Below, piece after piece: positions 7,892 through 15,966 of a stretch of DNA of 64,000 nt. The stretch's first letter is position 1, and each line of letters opens with the position of its first letter. The notes under the pieces are model-generated. The model had not been told where the DNA came from. It did no database searches and was given only the letters and a program-made list of their open reading frames with translations. Source of the DNA: an uncultured Bacteroidales bacterium (GTDB taxonomy: Bacteria; Bacteroidota; Bacteroidia; Bacteroidales; F082). A program made the position numbers and the translations under genes. The stretch covers positions 62,001 through 126,000 of the forward strand of contig ONJF01000004.1 of assembly GCA_900318085.1 (NCBI GenBank), read 5' to 3'.

Positions 7892-9763
7892 TCATTTCTT
7901 TAGAGAGAATCTTACAGTAGTGCCTTTGTCTTCCTCGCTCTGTATGTCGATTTTTTCGCCATTGAGTTCCAACAAATCCTTACATAACGCCAAACCAATA
8001 CCCGACCCACCATTGCCTTGCGCCCTTGACTTGGGTGAAACAGGTTCGTTCGACAGTCTTTCTAGATGGTCTCGCTTCATCCCCTTGCCTTGGTCAGCCA
8101 CGACGAGCCAAATGCGTCCGTTTCCCTCTTCGGCCCAAATGCGGATGGTACCGTCGGGCAACGAAAACTTGACCGCATTGTTGATAAGATTACGCAAGAT
8201 GAGCCTCGTCAAATCGACATCGTCGCACGCTGCGAAGCCCTCTTCCACATCATTGATGATGTGCAAACGCTTCTTTGACACGTCGATCCATTGAGATTCG
8301 ACACTCTCCTCAACCAATGTCCGCACATTGAAACCACTCTTCTTGCCGATGCCACCACCCATCTCCATTTTCATCCATTCTATCATATTGAGCATGTTCT
8401 CTTTCAGCATGTCCGACGAGGTCTTCAGTGTCGACACCTTTTCCTTAATGCCACTGGGCTGCATTTCGTCGAAATGCTTCTCCATCACGTCAAGCAAAAG
8501 GTTTTGCGACAGCACAGAGGTCTTGAAGTCATGCGAGACTATGGAGAAAACGCGGTCTTTGACCCAACTGTTTTGTTCAAGGGCTTTGTTTTTAAGCTTT
8601 CTTGCCCTGCTGATATACATACCCATGGCAAAAAGAATAAGCAATAATAGTGCAAGGACAGTCAACAATATGATTATCATCTTATTAGACTCATTCTGTG
8701 CCGTTTGAAAGGCGATTTGGTGTTCCTTTTCGGCGAGGTCATATTTCACCTGATAGTCACGGATAAGTTGTTGTTGCCTTTCGTTGAAAACAGAGTCCTT
8801 TATGGCAGTATATTGCTCAAAATAGTCTAAAGCCAATCCTTTGTCGAAATGCCTTGCTACTGTGCAGGCACTCTTGAGGAAGTCTATTTGAAGCTCGTCG
8901 AAGTGGTTTTCGGTGGCCAAATCCAAAGCTTGTCGAAGATGGCCTTCAGCAATTTTGTTCTGACCCAAATCGGCTTCACAACCTCCCAAAACGGCATATG
9001 CTTCGGCTAACAAATAGGGGTCGTCGACAAGCTCAGCCGATGCAAGTGCTTCTTGAGCCACAGCCAATGCTTCATCAGTCCGTCCTGCGGCACGGTAGGC
9101 CTGTGCCAACATCACAACCTTAGTCACCCGCTTGAACGGCAACACATCATATTGTTCGGACAACGCCACTGACCGCTCGGCGTAATCTACTGATGCCTGC
9201 AAGAAGGTAGCCTTCTCCTCGCCCACTTCGCCCTTTGCCTGCTTCATGTACACCTCTGAAAGATTCTGCCAATAAGTGGCCAAGTCTTGGAAGTCGATGG
9301 TGTCAATGGGGTCACCAAGCATTTGGATACAATCAAGATAGAGTTTCTCTGCTTGGTCAAACTCCTCCATCACTAGAAACACCTTAGCCATATTGTTGCG
9401 CGTGTAGCGGATGTTCTTATCGTAGAACCGCGCTGTCTGCTTCTGTTCTTTTTCGCCCTCGCCAGCCTTCAGTTGCTCCATCACATCAGCGCAATGTTCG
9501 TAGTTCTCGATAGATTCTTCGAAGCGCCCAAGTCGCTGATAGGCCACGCCAAGCACGTTGTAGCAGCCCGCCATTTCGAGAAGGTCGCCTTCGGCCTCAT
9601 AAACGGTGAGGGCTTCTTTGCCGAAACGCACCACTTCCTCGAACTCCGACCGGTCATAATGGTAAAAGACACGTTCTTTCAACGACATGGTCGTGTCGGA
9701 ATCTTGTGCCTTTGCTGCAATCGCATTCAACACAAGCAGGAATATGATGACAATTCTCTTCAT
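7892..9763 (-). CDS. TPR-containing sensor histidine kinase
   Basis: A 623-residue membrane kinase. A signal peptide (MKRIVIIFLLVLNAIAAKA) precedes a periplasmic region of tetratricopeptide-like helical repeats (about residues 25-350), then one membrane span (IILLTVLALLLLILFAMG). The kinase core has His411 in SIVSHDFKTS, an N box NLINNAVKFS, and G boxes DQGKGM and GGSGIGLALCKDL. It should sense an envelope signal or protein partner and phosphorylate the response regulator 4 bp downstream. The start at 9763 is chosen because it opens the signal peptide; the frame continues upstream but across the promoter. Confidence 0.92.
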   Translation of the reverse strand: MKRIVIIFLLVLNAIAAKAQDSDTTMSLKERVFYHYDRSEFEEVVRFGKEALTVYEAEGDLLEMAGCYNVLGVAYQRLGRFEESIENYEHCADVMEQLKAGEGEKEQKQTARFYDKNIRYTRNNMAKVFLVMEEFDQAEKLYLDCIQMLGDPIDTIDFQDLATYWQNLSEVYMKQAKGEVGEEKATFLQASVDYAERSVALSEQYDVLPFKRVTKVVMLAQAYRAAGRTDEALAVAQEALASAELVDDPYLLAEAYAVLGGCEADLGQNKIAEGHLRQALDLATENHFDELQIDFLKSACTVARHFDKGLALDYFEQYTAIKDSVFNERQQQLIRDYQVKYDLAEKEHQIAFQTAQNESNKMIIILLTVLALLLLILFAMGMYISRARKLKNKALEQNSWVKDRVFSIVSHDFKTSVLSQNLLLDVMEKHFDEMQPSGIKEKVSTLKTSSDMLKENMLNMIEWMKMEMGGGIGKKSGFNVRTLVEESVESQWIDVSKKRLHIINDVEEGFAACDDVDLTRLILRNLINNAVKFSLPDGTIRIWAEEGNGRIWLVVADQGKGMKRDHLERLSNEPVSPKSRAQGNGGSGIGLALCKDLLELNGEKIDIQSEEDKGTTVRFSLKK

Positions 9764-9771
9764 AATCGATG

Positions 9772-9779
9772 CAAATATA
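9772..9779 (-). promoter_or_regulatory. TAnnTTTG -7 box for the kinase operon
   Basis: On the minus strand TATATTTG lies 8 nt before the ATG at 9763. A very short leader is implied for the kinase/response-regulator operon. Confidence 0.55.
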
Positions 9780-9800
9780 ATTGTTTTTCTTTTGGCAGCA

Positions 9801-9841
9801 CAAAAAACCACAATCTCGTAACGAAATACGGGATTGTGGTT
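9801..9841 (-). terminator. Rho-independent terminator
   Basis: Inverted arms AACCACAATC (9806-9815) and GATTGTGGTT (9832-9841) form a stem. On the minus strand it runs into a TTTTTTG tail. It lies just after the stop codon of the T9SS cargo gene and insulates it from the kinase operon. Confidence 0.75.
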
Positions 9842-9865
9842 GAATGAATCGTTTTAAACCAATTA

Positions 9866-11701
9866 TCACAAGGCTTTCACAAAACGAGCCGTCTTATTGC
9901 CGCAACGCAAGAAGTACAAGCCATCGTTCAGTGCACTGATGTCGATTTCCTGTTTGTCCCCAACGCGAACTGTCATGACTCGCTCACCAAGCATGTTGTA
10001 GATGTACACCTCACTATCGGCATCAAGGCCATTGATGCGGATGCTAGCATTGGCCGGATTAGGACTAACAGCAAACGCATCTTCGTATTCTTCACTCACA
10101 CTGACAGGGCTTTGATCCACCAACACATTGTCAATAAACCATGTGTGTCCATTTTCCCCTCCATACTCGAAAGCAATGTAGATGTCTTCACATTCATAGG
10201 CGGATAAGTCAATCTTGACCTCTTTCCATTCGTTGGATGGGTTCTCTTGGCTCCAAATGGGATTGAAATCACCTGCATTGTTGCCTGTAGTGGAGATCAG
10301 GACTGTTTCAATGTAAAGATCACCAGGATACTGTTCCCTAGTTTGGAAGGTCAGATACGACTCTTCAGCACCACACTGTAGATGAATTTGCGGAGTAATG
10401 AGTACGCCATGTTGATAGTCTTCACCAAACCGATGCCTGGCGCAGTAATCGCCTTGGTAAGGATCGTCGTTGCTATTTCCGAAGCGCATCCAATAGGAAG
10501 GCACTTCATAGCCAATATTACCGCTCCAATAGGAATAATTGTTATCATCGACGTCTATCTTTTCCCAACAGGCCCAGTCGGTGTCCCCCAACTCAAAACC
10601 CTCAAAATAGGGCGTATTTTGTATATTCGTCGTTCCACATTCCACCTTCTCGACACATAGGTCATACAAGTAGTCGCAATTCTCGGGTGCATAGAGTTGT
10701 GTTCCATCCTTATAAATGTACCCTGTATAGTTATTGCTTGATGGACCTTTTACAACAGCATAGTACACACCGTTCTCGTTCACGGCAACGCTCCTGATGT
10801 TGGTTGGGTAACCGCTATTATCGATGTACAAGGGCTCTCCGTTCTTCCAGATGCAGAGCGGCGCACGCGATGTGCCCCATCCGCACACATAGACATCGCC
10901 ATCCACTACCTTAATCTTCCATGCCCGAGCATCCTCAGAAGCATCGGTCAAGGTGTAAAGTTCGTTGGCGTTTTTCCAAACCTTGGCCACATATTTGTTG
11001 CTGATGATTTCACATCCAACAGTATAGATATCGCCCAAGTAATAGTCGAGACCATAGGCATAGCCGTAATAATCGCCGAGTTCGTAGAGCACTTCGTCGT
11101 TTTTCCATACGGTTGGGACGGGGCTACCTCCGCCCTCTGAATGCTGGGCATAGCCGCAGTAGTATCGTGCATAGGCTTCGCCGCTGTGATCAATCTCTTC
11201 TAGCGTCACGCAAATGCCGTAGGCTTCCGACTCGTAGTAACTCATATAGTCTGGAGAAAACAAGGGAATGCTTGACGTTCCAATCCAAACCGTGGCATAC
11301 TTTCGGTTATCTGTTCCCATCCGATAACCAGCAGAATACAAACGACTAGGCATCGGTTGATAGTTGCTGCCGTCATCATACCAAAACATGTTGTGGATGT
11401 AAGCATCATCAATAGCTACAGCTTGCTGTCTGTTACAATAGATAGCGGCTTTGTATGGAGTACCGCTTTGTGAACTGCAGTTCGACCAATACACATCGCC
11501 GTTGGTGGGGTCTTGCACCACACTGGTCGCAACGTTTGTTATACCTGGATAATAGGCATAATGGTACATTTGGTCGTTCTTATAAATGGCAGCCTTCTGG
11601 TTGCCTTCTTCATTGAAATAGCCCACCGACCATACATCCTGGGCCAATGTCGCGCCAGCCATGGCTAGCGTCAAAGCGAGTGTAAGCAAATACTTTTTCA
11701 T
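9866..11701 (-). CDS. Secreted T9SS cargo with choice-of-anchor J domain
   Basis: A 611-residue exported protein: signal peptide MKKYLLTLALTLAMAGATLA, an N-terminal half of repeated blades (WKNDEVLYELGD, WKNANELYTLTD, WKNGEPLYIDNS) that resemble a beta-propeller, then a cleaved-adhesin/choice-of-anchor J type jelly-roll from about residue 365 (YFEGFELGDTDW). It ends with a type IX secretion sorting domain (FAVSPNPANASIRI ... GLYFLRCGNKTARFVKAL). It is therefore likely exported across the outer membrane and attached or released at the surface. Binding partner unknown. It has its own promoter and terminator. Confidence 0.85.
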   Translation of the reverse strand: MKKYLLTLALTLAMAGATLAQDVWSVGYFNEEGNQKAAIYKNDQMYHYAYYPGITNVATSVVQDPTNGDVYWSNCSSQSGTPYKAAIYCNRQQAVAIDDAYIHNMFWYDDGSNYQPMPSRLYSAGYRMGTDNRKYATVWIGTSSIPLFSPDYMSYYESEAYGICVTLEEIDHSGEAYARYYCGYAQHSEGGGSPVPTVWKNDEVLYELGDYYGYAYGLDYYLGDIYTVGCEIISNKYVAKVWKNANELYTLTDASEDARAWKIKVVDGDVYVCGWGTSRAPLCIWKNGEPLYIDNSGYPTNIRSVAVNENGVYYAVVKGPSSNNYTGYIYKDGTQLYAPENCDYLYDLCVEKVECGTTNIQNTPYFEGFELGDTDWACWEKIDVDDNNYSYWSGNIGYEVPSYWMRFGNSNDDPYQGDYCARHRFGEDYQHGVLITPQIHLQCGAEESYLTFQTREQYPGDLYIETVLISTTGNNAGDFNPIWSQENPSNEWKEVKIDLSAYECEDIYIAFEYGGENGHTWFIDNVLVDQSPVSVSEEYEDAFAVSPNPANASIRINGLDADSEVYIYNMLGERVMTVRVGDKQEIDISALNDGLYFLRCGNKTARFVKAL

Positions 11702-11738
11702 AGCGTTACGATTTTAAAGGTTAAACAATTTCACGCCA

Positions 11739-11783
11739 CAAAAATATAGTAAAAAAATCGAATTAATGTGGGTGTAAACACCC
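11739..11783 (-). promoter_or_regulatory. Promoter with palindromic operator candidate
   Basis: The minus-strand -7 box TATTTTTG occupies 11739-11746, 38 nt before the T9SS cargo start. At 11770-11783, where the -33 region should lie, is the near-perfect palindrome GGGTGTAAACACCC. A dimeric regulator binding there could control this promoter; this is inference from position only. Confidence 0.45.
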
Positions 11784-11854
11784 ATTTTTATCAGATTGTC
11801 TAAAAAAATTGTCTTTCACCTCCTATTTCATGTTCCTCGGTTCCAAACCAAAAC

Positions 11855-11887
11855 AAAAAAGCAGGTCACTTATGTGGCCTGCTTTTT
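11855..11887. terminator. Bidirectional terminator hairpin
   Basis: AAAAAAGCAGGTCAC and GTGGCCTGCTTTTT form a stem with a four-base loop and runs of A on the left and T on the right, so it can work on either strand. It lies between the end of the 752-codon minus-strand gene (11908) and the promoter of the next minus-strand gene and would end the upstream transcript. Confidence 0.7.
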
Positions 11888-11907
11888 CAACAGATAGCGT
11901 CTTTGGC

Positions 11908-14160
11908 TTAATTATGATAATCCCGATAATAAACGCAGTTGGATAACACCGCCTGGTGATAGGAGGTGCCTGCATATTGGTCGAACTCGTTGAGCTGTGC
12001 GTGCGGTATAACCATTTGTTGATCCCATGTGTCGACATGATCCTCCATCACCTGCTGGGCATTCTTGGCCTGGGCATAAACGATGTGGGCTTTCAACTCA
12101 CGGTCTTCCGCCGACTTCTTGGCTTTTTCCAAATAGGCACTCGACAGATCCAATGTGTTCTTATAGACATTAGCATCAGGACCATACTTCCAATAACTGA
12201 AGCCGTTGTTGTTATCGAAGCGGAGATACTGACGATAGTATCCCGTTCTGCTGACATTGTAGAAGAAATTGGCAATCAGATAGTTGGCCTTCGCCGATTC
12301 GTCACCTTTCTCTTTCTTGCCAATCTTGTCGAGTTGCATCAAGGCATCAGCCACCTCAACCTCGGTCATATTGTCATGGATGAACGAGAAGTCGGCGATG
12401 TAGTCGTCACGCATGATGTCTTTTTCATCACCGCTATAGTACACCTCGATGTTATGGCCAAAGAGTCGGCGCGACATCTTAAGGCGCGTCTGCTTCTCGA
12501 AGAGGCCCTTCGCCGTCTTGAAGTCACCCTCGGTCAGGCGCAACACGCCCTTTACATAGGCAAGGTAGTTGTTGGTATTGGCCATTTCAGTCGTGCTGGT
12601 AGCAGCGATGTATTCCTCTAGCTGGGTTTTCTTCTTCTTGTTCAGGAACGACTGGATGTCGTCGAGCAAACTCTCTTCAGGGTTGTCTTCAATGGCTTTC
12701 ACATGACGAAGCATCAAGAACGACTTGGCCTTCTCGCCTTGCAGTCCATAACGGTTGGAGAGCACCATACCAATGAAAGAGTTATCGGCCATGTTGAGGC
12801 TATAGCTTTCCTCTCCTTTGATCATATTGGCGTAATTGTCATAGAGATAGCGTTCAGTATTGGCATCGATTTTGGGTTGACGGCAGATGTCGATGTAGGC
12901 AGTCAGGTTCTTCACCATAGCCATATAGTCGGCATCGGTCGACTTCACATTGCCGAGGCAGTTGTTAGCGAGTTCGAAGTCCTTGTTCAGGAAATGCAAA
13001 TAGGATGAGGCAAGATTCCAGAAGTTCTTGTCTGAAGCCTTGTCGCGCTGCATATCGCTCACCCTGAGGGCTTGGTTGAAGAAAGCCCTGCCTTCAGTGT
13101 CATCCTGGCCTAGGTAAGGATAACGCGACCTGTCGTCACCTTCTCCCCATGGAACATAAGAGAGAAGCATGCGACGCTCGAGCATGTTGATGGCACGCAC
13201 CATCAGCACCTTGGCTTGGATGGCGTTGGGGTCGGTGACCACGATCTTCTCAATCTCGTTGACGGGGTTGTTGAAGTCGCTGTAACCCATCATGAAGAAA
13301 ATGTCATTGCGCTCGTTGTTGTCGGCAGCACCAGCCACGAAGTCGGCGAAGTTGATTTCATTATCCCAACCCATGGTCAGTGAGGTGTAAGCCATGGTCT
13401 TCAAGTCATAAGAGTTGGCGAAAACACGGATGAAATCGCGGTTGGCTCGTTGGGTCTCGCCCATACCACGCAGGGCACCGGCTTTCTGAGCCAAAGCGTA
13501 GTAATACATCTCGGTGCGCATCTTCAGCGGCTCCACATATTGTTCGAACAGCTGTACTGCCTCTTGGTAACGACGGGTGTAATGTGCCAGTCGCACCAGC
13601 TGATAACCATAGCGCAACTTCAGTTCATTGTCGCTCTCGGCATTCCAGCTCTTGGTGAGCACGGTCTTCACCTTTTCATAGTCCAGATCGCCGGCGTTGT
13701 GCTCATATTCGGGCAAGTCCCAATAGAAATCGGTATCTTCGCCAGGGATGATGCGCATGTAAGGCTCCAGGTATTTGGCATAGGCCAGATAGAGCAGCGC
13801 CTGCTTTTGGTTCTTCATGAAGTCAGCCGAGGCAAACGAGAGGTTTTCGTCGACCGCTCTCTTGCCCTTGGAGAGGTTCTGAAGGTCGCTACGCGAAGCC
13901 TTGAAGACCAGATACTTCGTTTCGTCATAACTCAATCCGAGATACTGGCGCCACTCTTCGATGTTGCCATTTCGGAGCGTGTCGTTGGTGTAATAGCGAC
14001 TACCGTAAATCAGCAGAAAAGGCCGATAGCGCTCGTCGCTCATGATCTCCTGGTTGAAGAGGTTGTAGTAATACCAATCCCCTTCGTCCCAGCCACAGGC
14101 AAAAGACTTGCCCCATAATGCCGTCAGCATGACGGCCACGAGTAAGAGTTTTTTACGCAT
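11908..14160 (-). CDS. Large exported helical-repeat protein, unknown function
   Basis: A 750-residue protein with signal peptide MRKKLLLVAVMLTALWGKSFA and a mature sequence starting CGWDEGDWYYYNLFN, possibly lipidated at that cysteine though the lipobox is not typical. Most of the chain looks like a TPR-type helical solenoid (ARAINMLERRMLLSY, LVRLAHYTRRYQEAVQLFEQYV). I do not recognise the family. It starts 12 bp after the stop codon of an upstream lipoprotein gene, so the two are an operon and their products may act together in the envelope. An ATG two codons upstream (14166) is an alternative start. Confidence 0.7.
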   Translation of the reverse strand: MRKKLLLVAVMLTALWGKSFACGWDEGDWYYYNLFNQEIMSDERYRPFLLIYGSRYYTNDTLRNGNIEEWRQYLGLSYDETKYLVFKASRSDLQNLSKGKRAVDENLSFASADFMKNQKQALLYLAYAKYLEPYMRIIPGEDTDFYWDLPEYEHNAGDLDYEKVKTVLTKSWNAESDNELKLRYGYQLVRLAHYTRRYQEAVQLFEQYVEPLKMRTEMYYYALAQKAGALRGMGETQRANRDFIRVFANSYDLKTMAYTSLTMGWDNEINFADFVAGAADNNERNDIFFMMGYSDFNNPVNEIEKIVVTDPNAIQAKVLMVRAINMLERRMLLSYVPWGEGDDRSRYPYLGQDDTEGRAFFNQALRVSDMQRDKASDKNFWNLASSYLHFLNKDFELANNCLGNVKSTDADYMAMVKNLTAYIDICRQPKIDANTERYLYDNYANMIKGEESYSLNMADNSFIGMVLSNRYGLQGEKAKSFLMLRHVKAIEDNPEESLLDDIQSFLNKKKKTQLEEYIAATSTTEMANTNNYLAYVKGVLRLTEGDFKTAKGLFEKQTRLKMSRRLFGHNIEVYYSGDEKDIMRDDYIADFSFIHDNMTEVEVADALMQLDKIGKKEKGDESAKANYLIANFFYNVSRTGYYRQYLRFDNNNGFSYWKYGPDANVYKNTLDLSSAYLEKAKKSAEDRELKAHIVYAQAKNAQQVMEDHVDTWDQQMVIPHAQLNEFDQYAGTSYHQAVLSNCVYYRDYHN

Positions 14161-14172
14161 ATTCATAATGGT

Positions 14173-15171
14173 TTATTTTAGATCTTCTATGGTGAATCGG
14201 TTCAGGAAGCCCTGACTGAGGTGGAAATAGACCCACGGGAAGTCGCGGTCGATCTGTCGGTCAAGGTATTGTTTCGCCTCGGCAAGGAGCTCAGGCGTAA
14301 TCGTCTCAATCTTAATGGTGAAGCCCGCGTTGACATAGAGGCTCTGCACGAAGCCATCTTCTTTCACAAGGTAGAGGTTGTTGTCCTGTTTCTCGAACAT
14401 GGTCGTCTGCAGGTCTGCCTCGGTGAGACCGTTGACGAGCTTCACCTGGCCGAGATGGTTGGTAACGATGCCCCACGAATAGATAGGCAGGATGACATCG
14501 AAGTCGAGCGGATAGTCGTTGATGTTGTTAGTATAGGCCTTCAGCAGTTCCATGTCGAGGATGGAGTTACGCGACATCCCTTCCATGGGGCTGGAAGTGG
14601 CATAGCACATCAAGCTGCCGCGTACGACGGGTGGCACGCCGGTCTTCTCCGGCTCATGAATCTGATGCAGTCGCAAGGTGCAGCTGATGTCTTGCCCTGA
14701 AAGGTCGGCGAGTCTCTTCAGAAAACGGAAATAAGGGTCACAGGTACGCTCTGTCCAGTCGCAGTCGATCTGGATCTCTTCGTAGGCCACCTCCGCCTTC
14801 TCCATGACATGGCTGACGGCCTTACTGACATTGGACGCCAGCATTTCGATGTCATCATCACTGACATAGTTCAAAAACGTCTGGTTGGTGATAAACACCA
14901 CGGGAATCACCCTGATGCTGTCGCCCGGAAGCTGGTCGTTGTCGAAGCCTTGTATCTGTCCCACAGGCCTGGCCACGCCGCCTTCCATGTCCACGTCGAA
15001 AAGCCTGACGAACAGCCGTTGGCCCTTCAGTTGGCCGAAATACTGCCGTTCCTTCTCCCCTATCGCACACTTCGACTTCCAGTAATAGAAATCCACATCG
15101 TGGCTGCGCTTGGAGGTGCAGGCGGAGAACACAATGGCAAAGAAGGCTACTATCAACAACGAACGTTTCAT
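14173..15171 (-). CDS. Lipoprotein, unknown function
   Basis: A 332-residue lipoprotein: MKRSLLIVAFFAIVFSACTSK ends in an FSAC lipobox. The mature domain has features of a TIM-barrel-like hydrolase fold: alternating strands such as VIPVVFITNQTF, EEIQIDCDWTER and DFDVILPIYSWG; acidic residues sit at strand ends (QIDCDWTE), as in glycoside hydrolase-like domains. No specific family is recognised, so catalytic activity is only a suggestion. It is the first gene of a two-gene operon with the large helical-repeat protein downstream. The frame extends 26 codons upstream, but the signal peptide fixes the start. Confidence 0.7.
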   Translation of the reverse strand: MKRSLLIVAFFAIVFSACTSKRSHDVDFYYWKSKCAIGEKERQYFGQLKGQRLFVRLFDVDMEGGVARPVGQIQGFDNDQLPGDSIRVIPVVFITNQTFLNYVSDDDIEMLASNVSKAVSHVMEKAEVAYEEIQIDCDWTERTCDPYFRFLKRLADLSGQDISCTLRLHQIHEPEKTGVPPVVRGSLMCYATSSPMEGMSRNSILDMELLKAYTNNINDYPLDFDVILPIYSWGIVTNHLGQVKLVNGLTEADLQTTMFEKQDNNLYLVKEDGFVQSLYVNAGFTIKIETITPELLAEAKQYLDRQIDRDFPWVYFHLSQGFLNRFTIEDLK

Positions 15172-15332
15172 ATCAGACAACCATAAGAAATCGCATCGGC
15201 CATAAGGTCTTACGGACATTTGCTTCTCGTTGTCGTATGTTACGCCCATAATTATTGTTTTTCAAGTGCAAAGATACAAAAAACCATAAAAGAGTTGTAA
15301 GAAGACGCTAGAGATTGAATAAATAAGCAGCT

Positions 15333-15932
15333 TTAATAATCAAAATCTACCGAAAAAGGCTTATGGTTTTCCGCTTGGATTGCATACATCACAAGCCTCA
15401 CGGTTTTGTCTGAAAGATTACCTTTGAACAATTGGCTCAAACCAATGCGAGCGACTTCCCTATCATAAGGCTGGTAAAATACTATGTCATCACCAACTCG
15501 TTTAATGTGTAAGAAAGCTTGGTGCTTTGAAGGAAATCCCAAGAAAACTGAACAAATGGGATAATCCTTACCATTGACGACAAATCTATATATGACATAC
15601 TCGGTGGCACGGCTGTACTTGAACACAACGGCATCTGCATGGTTTTCTCCATCCGCCCAAACGCATACTCCCGCCTCATCTCCAACATGCATATTATGAG
15701 GTGTAACCCGAAAGCTCACATCCAGTTCATCAAGATTCTGCTCGATTATTATATGATTTGGGAAAAGCAGGGTGTCATTTTCCTCAAGGACGCCACTCGT
15801 CAAAGTTTGATGATGTTGGAATTCATAGGTTGTTGTCTTTGAAGACGACGCACATGAACAAACCGTCATTGCCGCACCTAACAATAGAAGGAACAACGTC
15901 TTACGGCAGCACAATAATTCATGAAAATTCAT
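15333..15932 (-). CDS. Small lipoprotein, unknown function
   Basis: A 199-residue lipoprotein starting MNFHELLCCRKTLFLLLL with lipobox CSC(AS) near residue 25. The mature part appears to be a single beta-rich domain (YEFQHHQTLTSGVLEEND, VVFKYSRATEYVIYRFVVNG). No family is recognised. It begins 34 bp after the topB stop codon on the same strand, so it may be the last gene of the antiporter-topB transcript. The reading frame continues 69 codons upstream into the topB 3' end but that extension reads as shadow sequence. Confidence 0.65.
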   Translation of the reverse strand: MNFHELLCCRKTLFLLLLGAAMTVCSCASSSKTTTYEFQHHQTLTSGVLEENDTLLFPNHIIIEQNLDELDVSFRVTPHNMHVGDEAGVCVWADGENHADAVVFKYSRATEYVIYRFVVNGKDYPICSVFLGFPSKHQAFLHIKRVGDDIVFYQPYDREVARIGLSQLFKGNLSDKTVRLVMYAIQAENHKPFSVDFDY

Positions 15933-15966
15933 AATACTGATTTGTCTTATGTTAATACCATTACAT

